Part shown: piece after piece, positions 49,917 to 64,000 of the stretch
Layout: each line of letters begins with the position of its first letter
Position numbering within the stretch: the stretch's first letter is position 1
Source of the DNA: Dichotomocladium elegans
Lineage: Eukaryota > Mucoromycota > Mucoromycetes > Mucorales > Lichtheimiaceae
DNA: 64,000 nucleotides
Assembly: GCA_025716815.1 (NCBI GenBank)
Contig: JAIXMN010000015.1
Location: 434,001 to 498,000, forward strand
Direction: 5' to 3'
Program-made: the position numbers and the translations under genes
Notes under the pieces: generated by a model
Told to the model about the DNA's origin: nothing
The model's database searches: none
Seen by the model: only the letters and a program-made list of their open reading frames with translations

Positions 49917-50014
49917 AGCTTATCTGTAGTCGGAGATGTGTGCTGTCTTTGCGGTATCGGTGATGCTGGATGCTGTTCTAGATTAAAATGCTCCACGAAA
50001 CGCGACGAGGACAT
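49727..50014 (-). CDS. Small Gln/Glu-rich protein (hypothetical)
   Basis: Single-exon frame of 95 aa starting MSSSRFVEHFNLEQHPASPI. The centre is a polyQ run followed by polyE and QRQRQRQ, encoded by CTG/CTC triplets at about 49863-49918. The ending, HGNPIVRIMRLFGTVKNKQ, is of mixed composition and looks like real protein. In-frame codons continue upstream to 50161, but they are a CA/CAC-rich low-complexity stretch. No family recognised. It could be a real small gene convergent with the membrane protein gene or a chance frame over a triplet repeat. Confidence 0.4.
49863..49918 (-). repeat. CAG/GAG triplet repeat
   Basis: Run of CTG and CTC triplets on the + strand (CAG and GAG on the minus strand), encoding polyQ-polyE in the small ORF. 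Confidence 0.85.
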
Positions 50015-50357
50015 TGTGCATGTGCAAGAAAGTTGCGATGGGGGTGGAGGAGGGCCTGGGTTTTGGGAGTGATGATGATGAAATGTGCGTGTATGTGCGT
50101 GTGTGCGTGTGTGTGTGAAACCTTGTGACGATCCATTTCGGATATTATTCGTACGGCACAAAATTCAAATTAAAAAAAAAGTTGTATAGATCAATTTATA
50201 CGTGTCTTTATGACAATTGCGACCCCTCTCTCTTTTGCTTTTCCTAGGAGTTGGGGGAGAGAATGAATATCACGGAGAAGGGAGTGCTGGTGGTGGTGAT
50301 GGTGATGGTAGTAGATGAGGTGGGGGGGATGCGCGGCTAGGGTTTCTCCGGAAGGAG

Positions 50358-53057
50358 TTAAAACAAATAGACAGATTGGGTCAAAGGTAGTGAAGTGACC
50401 GGCTCACAGGTGCAAGGATGCCCATCAGCTGTCACCTGGTATGTTTCAGGATCCACCTTGATCTTGGGCATGCAGCTGTTCAATTTCATGTCTTTTTTTG
50501 ACACGCTGCGGCAGTTCTTGACGGGCTCAATCCGCTTTCGAAGTTTGTAACTAGCCATGACACCTTCGTCGATCGATAACTTGGAGACGAAAAGACAACT
50601 TGTCATCCCAACGCTCGAAGGCTGCCAGCCAAACATAGGCCGGGAGATGACCGGCTCTGTAGTGGGAATAGATGCATTGGCATCGCCCATTTGGCCCCAT
50701 ACAATCACTCCGCCTTTGAGGATCAGCTCGGGCTTCGTGCCAAAGAACTGAGGGGTATATGCGACCAGATCGGCCAGTTTGCCGACCTCGATTGAACCAA
50801 CAATATGGCCAATACCGTGGGATAATGCGCTATGTGCAAACAAATACCCATGTTAATAACATATTGGGGGCACTCTTACAGCCACAACATACGGGTTGAT
50901 TGTGTATTTGGCAATATAGCGGCGGATACGGTAATTGTCGCCCTCTTGCTTTTCGTCCTCGGGCAGCTTGCCGCGCTGATTGCGCATCTTGCTTGCCGTC
51001 TTCCATGTGCGTAGGACCACCTCGCCAATCCGACCCATGGCCTGAGAGTCGGAACTGATCATGCTGATAGCACCGATATCTTGGAGCACGTCCTCGGCTG
51101 CGATCGTCTCAGCACGAATGCGACTTTCTGCAAAAGCAACGTCTTCCGGGATTGATTTCGACAAGTGATGGCACACCATCAACATGTCAACATGCTCATC
51201 GAGCGTGTTAGTGGTGAAAGGTCGTGTAGGGTTTGTCGAGGAAGGCAACACGTTACTCTCGCCGCAGACAGAGATGACTAAAGAAAAAAAAAAAGTAGGA
51301 TAGGTTTGCCTTTGTGGCATCATTTTGACTAATGCTATTGCTTACTGTCTGGGGCATGCCCACCGCCGGCACCCTCGCTATGGTAGGTGTGGATTGTCCT
51401 TTTCTTGAAAGCTGCAATGGTCGACTCGACAAAGCCTGCCTCGTTTAGAGTATCTGTATGGATTGTAGCCTGTACATCTAGCTCTTCGCACACCTGGAGA
51501 CATGTGTCGATCGCGGCTGGGGTTGTGCCCCAGTCCTCATGAAGCTTGAGACCGAGACAACCTGCACGCACATGCTCAATGATTTCCTTTTTGCTGGAGC
51601 AGTTTCCTTTGCCGGTGAGTCCAATATTTATCGGGAAATCATCGGTGGCACGCATCATCATCTCAACGTGGTGATTTCCGTTCGTACAGGTTGTTGCGTT
51701 CGTGCCGGTGTTGGGTCCCGTGCCGCCGCCAATGAGAGTCGTGATACCACTTGACAGGGCCTCTGGGATGAGTTGAGGGCAGATGAAGTGGACGTGGGTG
51801 TCAATGGCGCCTGCTGTGAAGATTTTGCCCTCGCCAGCCAACGCCTCGGTGGCCGCACCGACAACCATTCCCGGGGTCACGCCGTCCATGACGTCCGGAT
51901 TGCCAGCCTTGCCGATGCCAACGATGATACCACGTTTGATGCCGATATCGGCCTTGTAGATGCCGGTGTAGTCAATGATCAGAGCGTTAGTGATGACCAG
52001 GTCCAATACTTGATCATCGCTGCGGTTTGTCGCCTGGCCCATACCTTCACGCAGGACCTTGCCGCCCCCAAACTTGCACTCATCACCATAGACAGTGTGG
52101 TCGTGCTCAACACGTGCCCATAAATCCGTGTCGCCCAGACGCACGAGGTCGCCGGTGGTTGGGCCAAAGTGGTCGGCATAATATGCGCGATCGAGCACGT
52201 ACGGCTCGACGGGGATCTCCTGCGGCGGCAATTTAGGGTCGTGCAGAAAGCCCCTCTTGGCGATGGCGTCCATGATCGCCGGGAGGCGGTCCATGTGAAC
52301 AGGTCCTGTGGCGAGCCCGTTGCCGCCAGTGATCACCTTATTGCCGCCAATCTCGACGAGCGTGACCGTCTTGAAATCCCCTGGTTCAAATCTGACAGCC
52401 GAGCCGGCAGGAATGTCCAGACGCATGCCGTAGGCGAGTGCGCGGTTGAACTGGAGCGACCTGTTCGTCTCGATAAAGTGGTAATGCGACCCTACCTGGA
52501 TGGGTCGGTCGCCCTGGTTTGCAACCGTGATCGCTATGCGCCGGCGGTTCTGATTGAGCAAGATCTTGCCGGCCTGGACAACCACTCTACCCGGCGCATC
52601 GGATGACCCGTTTGCGGCGGGCAGCGGGAATCTGTTATTGTCTGGAATGGGCAGGAAGCTGCCATACAAAGCCATCTCAAGGTTTCCATCGTCCGTGCAT
52701 ATAGGGTCGTGCACAGTAACGAGATAGGTCCCGTCAGGAAAGGTTCCTTCGATCTGAACCTCGTGCATCGTGGCAAGGACATCCGGCAAGACGTGGCGGC
52801 GACCGAGCATCTGTTTGCCCATGTCCATCAACTGGGCTACGTTGTATGTGCCGTCGCGCATGAATTCAAGCAGTTGTGACGCGATCAGCGCCGTAGCTTC
52901 GGTGTGATTCAGCTTGACACCGCGCGCAAGCCGCTTTTGGGCAAGATAACCCACTTGTGGACCGACGTTAATTCGAAGAGCATCCCTGTCCGTTATTTCT
53001 GGAAAACATACCATTGCTAAGCAAGAGTTTGTCAAGCTCACGCGGAACGAGACGCAT
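50358..53057 (-). CDS. URE1: Urease (fused gamma-beta-alpha)
   Basis: Nickel enzyme hydrolysing urea to ammonia and carbamate. Exons are 53057..53012, 52953..51346, 51277..50893 and 50829..50358, giving 836 aa, the usual size of single-chain fungal and plant ureases. It starts [13 protein letters not shown]. The nickel ligands are visible in [18 protein letters not shown] (carbamylated lysine), [11 protein letters not shown] and [15 protein letters not shown]; the flap is MVCHHLS. The last intron donor is GTATGT within AACCC|GTATGT, which gives [16 protein letters not shown] as in other ureases; the nearby GTAAGA would break the conserved site. Activity needs UreD/F/G accessory proteins, none of which are in the window. 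Guanine deaminase 14 kb away acts earlier in purine nitrogen release. Confidence 0.97.
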
Positions 53058-53424
53058 TGTAGATAAACAGGGGAAAGTGAAAGAGAAGAGGGAGGCGAGG
53101 GAGCAATGCAAGGGAGGAATAATATGCTGCTTATCATTGTCGCACAAAGCAAACTAGTCACAACACGCCGAATACCCAGATAGATGTTGCTTCATGCAAT
53201 GTGGGGTCTATTTCCACATAAGGATCTTCTTTGCTTCATGCTACGGGCTTGAGAAGATAAGGCCTCAATGCACGAAATTGTACGTGGGTAAAAAACAGAG
53301 GCTATCGAAGGATTTGGCTTATCTTATCTCTTTCAGCAATCCGCCAAAATTCGGCCGGAGCTGTATCAACAAGTGGACTTCTATGTTAACTATGTACAGT
53401 ATAAAAAGGGAGGGGCTGATGCTC
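53058..53424. other. Intergenic, urease promoter and NDC80 3' flank
   Basis: About 370 bp, with no further gene. CT-rich sequence on the minus strand (53070-53120) precedes the urease start. Confidence 0.5.
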
Positions 53425-56017
53425 TCACTGTTGCCCAAACAATTCTTCGATCCTGCTGTCGTTAATAATTTTCCCCAACTCTTCTGTCTTTGCTTCATGG
53501 CTTATAAGCATTTCATTTGCTGCCTTGCAAAGTGTGGAGAGCTCTTCCACCATCTGGTGCCGTCGTTCTGCAGCCTGGAGCGACGTCATATTCAACCTAG
53601 CGAAATCTTTCATTAGCTACTTCGCTCGTACTCCTTGTACTGATACTGTAATACAAACTCATTCCGTAAGTCGTGCTCCTTCGTTTTTAACAAGATAAGT
53701 GCCATTTTTGCATCCTGCCTCTTTGTTTTAGCTGCTTGTAATTTCTGTTCCATCTCTCTGTTGAGCCGATCCATGTCGCGAGCCATTGCCTTATGATCTG
53801 TATTATCAGCGAAACCTGTCTACGTAGCATAAACAAGACAATACCTCATGCTTTTGTTCGTATTCAGCTGTTTTTTGTTCCAGTTCTTCCTTGAGTCGCT
53901 GCACCCGTTCTTGTTTTTCCGGTATTTGTGCGTTTGTCTCGATCAGCAATTGCTGAATCTCGCGGAGCTGGGCGTCAGCTAAATCGGCCATATCGGAATA
54001 TTTTTGTCGAAGTTGCTTTAGACGAGGCTAAATTGAAAAAGATAAATAAATCATGCTACTGCGCCAGTGGCAAGGCAACGTACAATGAGCACAAGCGCCA
54101 TGTCCAGGGGTATAAGTTCCGCCGGTGTCTTTCCTGTTGGGTTGAAAATAATGCGCAAATCCTTTCCCCCCGCATTGGCAGCATTCGACGGTACTAATCC
54201 GAGATCGACGGCGAGACGGTTATATTCAGCTATAGTTTCCTCAAGCTATAGCACAACCGCACGTGATCTACGTTAGCCATGCGCCTCTTCCCTTTCCTAC
54301 GCAAAAGTATTTGCCTGTGAGATTTGTATTAATCGCTGTTCCTCGAGCGCGTTGGCCTCTCGTTCTGAATCTTCATAGCGAGCCTTGATTGTAACCACCT
54401 CCTTTTCCAGCCGAAGTTGCTCGCTAGACAATTGATCAATGTCTTCCTTCGAAATATTATTTTCTTTGAGCTTTGTGGTGATCTTCTGGTACGCTTCCTG
54501 AGCGGTTGCAAGCTCTTGCTCTATAGCCAAATGTATATGGCTTAGTGATTTTTCCCTCTATCAACCTTTTTCACTTCCTTCACCTTTCTGCTTAATAGAC
54601 TGTACGAGCTTCTCATTCAAATCTTCGTATTTTGAAATCCGCCTTTTCTTGTCCTCGCAATACTCTTTGAACTTGGCCATATCCTTCTCCATCTCTTGTC
54701 GTCGGCCTTCCAGCGCTTTCATCGATGCCTACAATCGTAAATGAGATGACATGGTCTCCCCTTATCGTTTCTCCGTAAAGCAACCCGCTATTGCACTTAC
54801 GTGCCGCTCTTCAGTTTGGGTCAACTGTTGTTCCAGTTTCTCCCCTTCATTTTTCAGCCGAGCAATCTCTTCACGATATCGCTTGTTGAAATCATCTTTT
54901 GTTTAAAGTAAGAAGGGACAGAATAAGCTGGTCTTGCAAACTATTTTCTCAGGGATGGATGTTTGACGAAGAGTCATCTTGGAACGTACCAAAAATATCA
55001 TGCAATTTCTTGTCAACGTCAGGGTATTCATCTTCGCCATCCATAAATCGGTTGTAGGTTGCAATCGCATAGTCATTGAACAGTCGATTCATATCGGCGT
55101 GCTCGTTTTTGTCATCTTCGTCAGAGGCGTCTGTCATCAATTCATCTACCATCTATGGACGGCGTAGATCAGCTTACCCCGTTTTTCCACCATGTAGATT
55201 GTGTATATATGGGGCTCTAATCCACTTTACCTTGCAGAGATCCACCATCCAAGATAAGAGCGCAATAAACATGGGTGTGGAATGGGGTGCACCGATCGAA
55301 TATAGTCCCTTAGGGCTCAACGATTCCGCCAACGGGTACCTTTGTTTCAAAATGCATAAATGACCCTATTTGGAGACAACAGACTCTTTGGCTTACCTAA
55401 GCGATCTTAATACATCAATATACTCATCCTCGAATTTGCGACGCACATATTGATATCCAGGCACCAAATGAAGATGAAGATGCTTGAAGATCTGCTGGAA
55501 GTTACGGAATCCTAGGCCGCGGATTGTCGACACTGGCACGGTGCCAAAGCCTGTTTCACTGAGGTACTTTATGATATTGCGGATGGCTTTCTTTTGATAC
55601 TCAGGCTCTTTGAACGCCCTTGGATCAATGTGTTGTTTTGTGGGTTGTGCAGTTGCCGTTTGATGGGCGGTCGACCCCGGTGGACGCGCCAATAAACTCA
55701 TGCGCCTGTGAGAAACGGAAATCAAAGGAGGAAACCAAATGATCAGAAGCTGCCATTTGAAATCGCCATTAAAATTGTTACCCGTCGGATCGTTCGTCCC
55801 TTTGATGCAACGAAGGTGTCGCAGCAGGAATAGGAGGAGGTGATTGGGTATCAATCATTACACGCTGTGGGCCGACTGAGTCATGACGTCGTGTTGGCAC
55901 GGATAATCGCTGAAGTTTGCTAGCATTCGTGATTGCTGCTCCGCCGCGTCTGTTGGTCTGCGCAATCGGGAGATGAGTGGGTGGATTATTATGACTGACG
56001 GTATATCGACGCTTCAT
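53425..56017 (-). CDS. NDC80: Kinetochore protein NDC80/HEC1
   Basis: Microtubule-binding subunit of the outer kinetochore NDC80 complex. Eleven exons: 56017..55782, 55705..55397, 55339..55231, 55152..54990, 54895..54801, 54728..54584, 54520..54315, 54245..54084, 54027..53845, 53789..53647 and 53596..53425, giving 640 aa (human 642). A basic unstructured tail (about 1-100) precedes the calponin-homology domain, with DPRAFKEPEYQKKAIRNII, LGFRNFQQIFKHL, PGYQYVRRKF and FIALLSWMVDLCK. From residue 240 on it is almost entirely coiled coil, with the non-helical loop region NPTGKTPAELIPLDM. Intron 7 starts with GC (CAG|GCAAAT). The last intron is only 50 nt with a good branch site (GCTAATGA) and removes an in-frame stop. 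Confidence 0.96.
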
Positions 56018-56463
56018 GGTATTATATTGCAGACAAAGGAAATATTAAAAAAAAGGGGAATGAATTTTTAGGGTGTCTTGCAGCCTGGCGGAACACGCGC
56101 CTTAATTCTGTGCGATAAATTACACTTTTCCAAGAACTTGAAATTAATCATTTTGTACTTCTTGTAAACGTAGAACCCAACAATTTCTCATGGATCCACA
56201 ATACGCATACCGACACCATCCCCTAGTTGTAGCGTCGTAGCTTTTACTGTGGCGTGCAAGCTTATATGCATTGAGGTAGCCCGAAGTCACCAAAGCTCAC
56301 TATGTAGCCATCATAAGTCTATGATCCTTAAAGCAGCATATGGAATGTGCTCTTCTGTGCTTCTACTGCCATTATCGCTGAGGACCGGCACCGTGACGAT
56401 GCAAAGTTGCTGGTTTGTTTGCATAGGTAGAGTAGAGACCGGTACAACGCACAGCTAGTTTAT
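56018..56463. other. Intergenic, NDC80 promoter
   Basis: About 450 bp, no gene or repeat seen. Confidence 0.5.
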
Positions 56464-57288
56464 TTAAGAAGTAGAGTAGAAGTCATCATCGGTGAGCATG
56501 TCGTACGAAACACCGCTGCTATGACTTCCATTCTGGCTTTGAAGATCGTCATCGCTAATACGAGAGTACGTTGTACTATTTTGATCTTCGTTGCCGTTGC
56601 TGCTTTGCGTAGAACGGCTTTCTGGCTCTTCTCTGTCCACAGATGAGGTTGAAGACAGAAGCGGCGGTATTATAGCAGAATTGTCGATAGAGCTCGGCTG
56701 ATTTTCGTTCTCATCGCTCGAGTTGCCAAATGCCAAGGCCGCTCGGCGTCGGGCGAAATCACGCTCCGCTTGATCAAGCCTTTCTTGTTCCGCCACCAGG
56801 CGGCGGCGTCGCTCCTCGAGGTTCTTCTCAAACTCATCCAATTCGTAGGAAGAACGATTAAGATGCTAACGAAACTCATGAGGAATCCGCAAAATGTTCT
56901 GGTAGTCATGAATCACGCATATACACAAAACGTTGAATCCGCAAAGGTGGAAGGAAAAGAGAGAATTGGAAGGATCGCCTTCGCATAAAAAATTACTTAC
57001 TAATTCGCTGCTGTTACTTGTGGAATGTGTTGAGCGAGGGGTACGAGCTCTGCGGTTACGGAGCTGATCTTGGTATCCACGTAGGTGACCACTATTAACA
57101 GCAGTAAAACGATCGTCGTCGTCGTCGTCGTCGTCATCAAGCTTCTCAAAGTCGTTGTATTGTCGCAAATATTCCTCATACTGCGCACGTTCTTGATATT
57201 CTTTGTATATGCGGCTTGCAAGCTCATAGCCGCCCCAGAGTACAACAACACCAGATACAGCTATAAATGCAGCAACAAAAGGATGCAT
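56464..57288 (-). CDS. Small membrane-anchored protein of unknown function
   Basis: Exons are 57288..57001 and 56865..56464 (135-nt GT-AG intron, GTAAGT...GTTAG), giving 229 aa. The N-terminus MHPFVAAFIAVSGVVVLWGG is a membrane anchor or signal anchor, followed by a charged helix (SRIYKEYQERAQYEEYLRQY). A run of nine Asp, encoded by a GAC/GTC triplet repeat (about 57108-57136), comes next. A second charged coiled-coil-like helix, DEFEKNLEERRRRLVAEQER, follows after the splice site. The C-terminal 90 residues are Ser/Asn/Asp-rich and disordered. A tail facing the cytosol from the ER or mitochondrial outer membrane is likely. No family recognised. Confidence 0.75.
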
Positions 57289-59792
57289 GGCCTATGTGTG
57301 ACAATTTGGCAAACGGAAAGTACGGAAAAGAAGAAAGAAATACTATTGCGAATTGTTGATGACCGCTCTTTATTGGTGTGTTATTTGATTGACCATATCA
57401 TGTGAGGACCATGTTGTAATGGCCGCGCATCCTAATTCACCCTGCTTTTTTTCTGGCTTTACCTCTCTAATTCTTGACCGATGATATAACGTCTACTTCT
57501 CCAATGACTTGTCACTGCGACTAGTTTATAGCTCACGCTCCCTTGCATCACCTGAGGTCAGCTTAAAATGCTTCTGTCATTAAACTAGTTCGCTTTGAAC
57601 TATCGTTTGACTGCAACTAGGTTGTCAATTCCCGAACAAAGCATGTCCCATGTGACACAAAATCCATGACTTTCTTTTCCCCAACGCAATCCTGCGATGA
57701 ACATGTCATATTTAGGATGAACTGCTTCAACCGTACAATTGCTTGCGAGGTGCCCACGGTTTATCGCAGCAGGTCAGATGTAGCCGTCAGTGCTTCATTT
57801 ATTAGATCACGATTATCGACCTGTTCCGGGCCGAATCATGTCTAGAAAGTCTGATCTAGGGTAATGTGCTACCTAGTCATACCCTGAACGGCACAGACGG
57901 TGGTGGGAGACCAAGAAAGAATGCGGCGGTGGATCATACAATAACTAACATCTCAGCGTAAAGTTTGGTTAACTTTACTATCACCTCCCGAGCAAAGTAT
58001 ACCTCCAGGAACAGACCTAATAATCTAACAGGTTCCAGCTGCAACTGGCATGTAGATGCTGTTCGTTAATCAAGATTCAGACGAATATGACGCCAAAGCA
58101 GTCCGATAGGCCAAAGACGAAGGATTACCACCTGGGCTTATTGAACTGCAATACATGATTACCGTAGCGGTGCGTTTATCGGTTTGATGAACATCGTTTC
58201 ATGATAAGAAAGCACCAACTTCTTCTGTAAATTATCATAACCTTTTGTGTCCACAGTGCGACTCAAGATTTAAATAGTTTTAAAACTATGACTCTCGGAC
58301 GATATCCTTCATGAAATAAATTCACTGCTATGGATGTGCACAAAAGTATTGTTTGTGAGCGCTGTGACCATACGAGCACATTTAGAAATCTCAATCACAA
58401 CATCCTCTGGTGCCAACTTGGGCATTTTTTCACTGGCCGGGAACAACGCATTACTAATAAGGCGAAGAAGAGGGACCCTACGATTGTGCTGTTTCACGAT
58501 ATCGCAAAGCGTATGTTTGAGGACGAAGTAGCGGGGAAGATGCTCGACAGGATGCCATCAACGTCATCTGTAACAAGGCCTCCTCGCAATTCACTCAAAC
58601 ACTAACCTCTGCTCCATGGAGATGTTCCGAACACCCACGCTCAGAGGCGTACAAAGGAGTGACTAGCGATTGGGCTTCTGATCATGGATATCCTTTGTGT
58701 GAAGCACACCGCGATCCCATCATCTGAAAGCACATCGCGCGATGGGATACATGAGCCCCCTCTCCCATCACGCCAACGTGACTGGGAGTTATTAATAACT
58801 ATGGAAGTCACAACAGGCCCAAGATGAACTGGCGTGAGTGTTATCGAGCTGGGAAGGATGCTGGATTTCTATATCAAGCTTCGTCGGCGGGCGAGTGCAC
58901 AAACGCCTTATTACGGAGCATGGAACAAAAAAAACACAATGTAATAGATCCGGCGGTTGCATTGTCTGTTTCTGTTTATACGAAGAGCTACGAATGAATG
59001 TGCGGGGCAGAAGTGGCCAAATCGCTCGAGATTGGTAACTCAGTAGCGAAGTTAAACCGGCAGCCATGGGTAGATATTTAGATACCAACTACATCGGGTC
59101 GTACCTGCATACACCACCATATTACATTAATTATGATTGTGATCTGCATAATAATGAAGAAAAACCCACCGAGAAGCAGGACCCTAATAGTGCTATATTT
59201 AACATCACAAATTCTTGTTTTGTTGACATTTTGGTGCTACCGATGGTTTCCTTATAGCAACGCCTTTGCGATGCCGTTTCTGGCCAGTTATCCTTATTCA
59301 TGCCCAAAATGAAGCCATAACTAAGAAATAACATGTTAATTTACTATAACCCTTCTCTTTTCGGGTCACCAAAGTTATCAGTGGGGTGGAATGAAATGCA
59401 AAAACGCAAAAGGATCATCAAGTCCTCGTTATATGATCGCTTTGCGCTATGTAATCCTGATTCACAGTATCAAGCCTTAAATCTACGTATTACGTCGATG
59501 ACTAGGATCACATTCTTAGCCAGCTGGACATCTTGATGTTCCGTAGACCGGTTGCTACCAAGGGCCGGACCCAATTCTACAAGATAGGGCATCACATATA
59601 GTATAGGCGGGACTCGCTTGCGTATATAAGCACTCTAGCGATTTTTTATTGGCATACATCCAATGGCGTCGGTAGCGCTTTAGATTTTCACAAATACTTC
59701 ACCATTTATCGGAGCGATCATGACAGATAATTTGAGAACATCGGCGGAAGACAACATGGAGCCGAAATAAACCGATGTATGTACTATTAAGC
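57289..59792. other. Gene desert, left part
   Basis: About 2.5 kb without a supportable gene; frames are short in all six readings. A 91-codon frame at 58330-58605 (+) has mixed composition but no family match. A short inverted pair ATCCCATC/GATGGGAT lies around 58714-58750. Confidence 0.5.
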
Positions 59793-59794
59793 TA

Positions 59795-59966
59795 CAGTGG
59801 CCGCCCGTTATAGTGATATTCGTTATAATGATAATTCGATATAGCGATACACTTTATGAAGAACAAAATTGCCGGTTAGGGCTTATTCCAATTCGTTATA
59901 GTGATAATTCGCTATACTGATGTGATATCCTGGAATCGAGGGTATCACTATAACGGGCGGCCACTG
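59795..59966. mobile_element. MITE with 24-bp terminal inverted repeats and TA target duplication
   Basis: A 172-bp element starting CAGTGGCCGCCCGTTATAGT and ending with its reverse complement (ACT...CCACTG). The inverted repeats match perfectly for 24 bp. TA dinucleotides at 59793-59794 and 59967-59968 fit the TA duplication made by Tc1/mariner/pogo transposases, and CAGT ends are common in the pogo/Fot group. Inside, a 25-bp unit beginning TTCGTTATARTGATAATTCG occurs twice in direct orientation (59819-59843, 59892-59916). No coding capacity. Confidence 0.93.
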
Positions 59967-59968
59967 TA

Positions 59969-64000
<4,032 letters not shown>

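Noticed and set aside
51773..52606. Open frames on the + strand inside the urease gene
   Set aside because: Shadows of the GC-rich urease coding strand.
59010..59062. Sequence resembling part of 5S rRNA (CAGTAGCGAAGTTAAACC)
   Set aside because: Only a short internal match; the rest of the 5S gene is absent on both sides.

Overview
This is eukaryotic DNA from an early-diverging filamentous fungus, most likely Mucoromycota and probably Mucorales. The genes are split by many short introns (mostly 50-130 nt). The proteome is clearly fungal: a Mucor-type YABBY/HMG mini-protein, a fused single-chain urease, OMS1, a UPF0658-type Golgi protein and NDC80. Regulatory proteins carry polyQ tracts, and the transposon debris matches types common in Mucorales. 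The species cannot be named from the sequence. All exon models were built by hand from splice signals, reading phase and recognisable protein motifs.

Layout. 0-4.5 kb: 3' part of a PAK/Ste20 kinase, GAL7 (galactose-1-phosphate uridylyltransferase) and a Ser/Gln-rich nuclear-type protein. 4.5-11.9 kb: gene-poor and decayed, with one intact gene of unknown function and a broken Fanzor (eukaryotic TnpB relative) on the minus strand. 11.9-25.6 kb: BUD31, a 64-aa YABBY-like protein, a forkhead factor head-to-head with an ATF-type bZIP factor, an unrecognised 1018-aa protein, a small protein with a conserved fungal C-terminal motif, and a multi-pass membrane protein. 25.6-31 kb: OMS1 flanked by an imperfect direct repeat and a Tc1/mariner-like transposase remnant, then a largely empty stretch. 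31-57.3 kb is gene-dense: HOOK dynein adaptor, guanine deaminase, WD40-inositol 5-phosphatase, MSH3, mitochondrial carrier, type I membrane protein, a Q/E-rich small ORF, urease, NDC80 and a small TM protein. 57.3-63.2 kb: a gene desert containing a 172-bp TIR element (MITE). 63.2-64 kb: 5' part of UDP-glucose 4-epimerase.

How genes relate. Two Leloir-pathway enzymes (GalT and GalE) sit at opposite ends of the window, so there is no GAL cluster here. Guanine deaminase and urease both act in recovery of nitrogen from purines. MSH3 and the mitochondrial carrier share a 188-bp divergent promoter, and the forkhead and bZIP genes share about 590 bp.

The most striking genome-level signal is the number of GC-AG introns: 8 of about 84 introns I modelled start with GC, each forced by reading frame and usually by conserved protein sequence. 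The most interesting mobile-element signal is the degenerate Fanzor.
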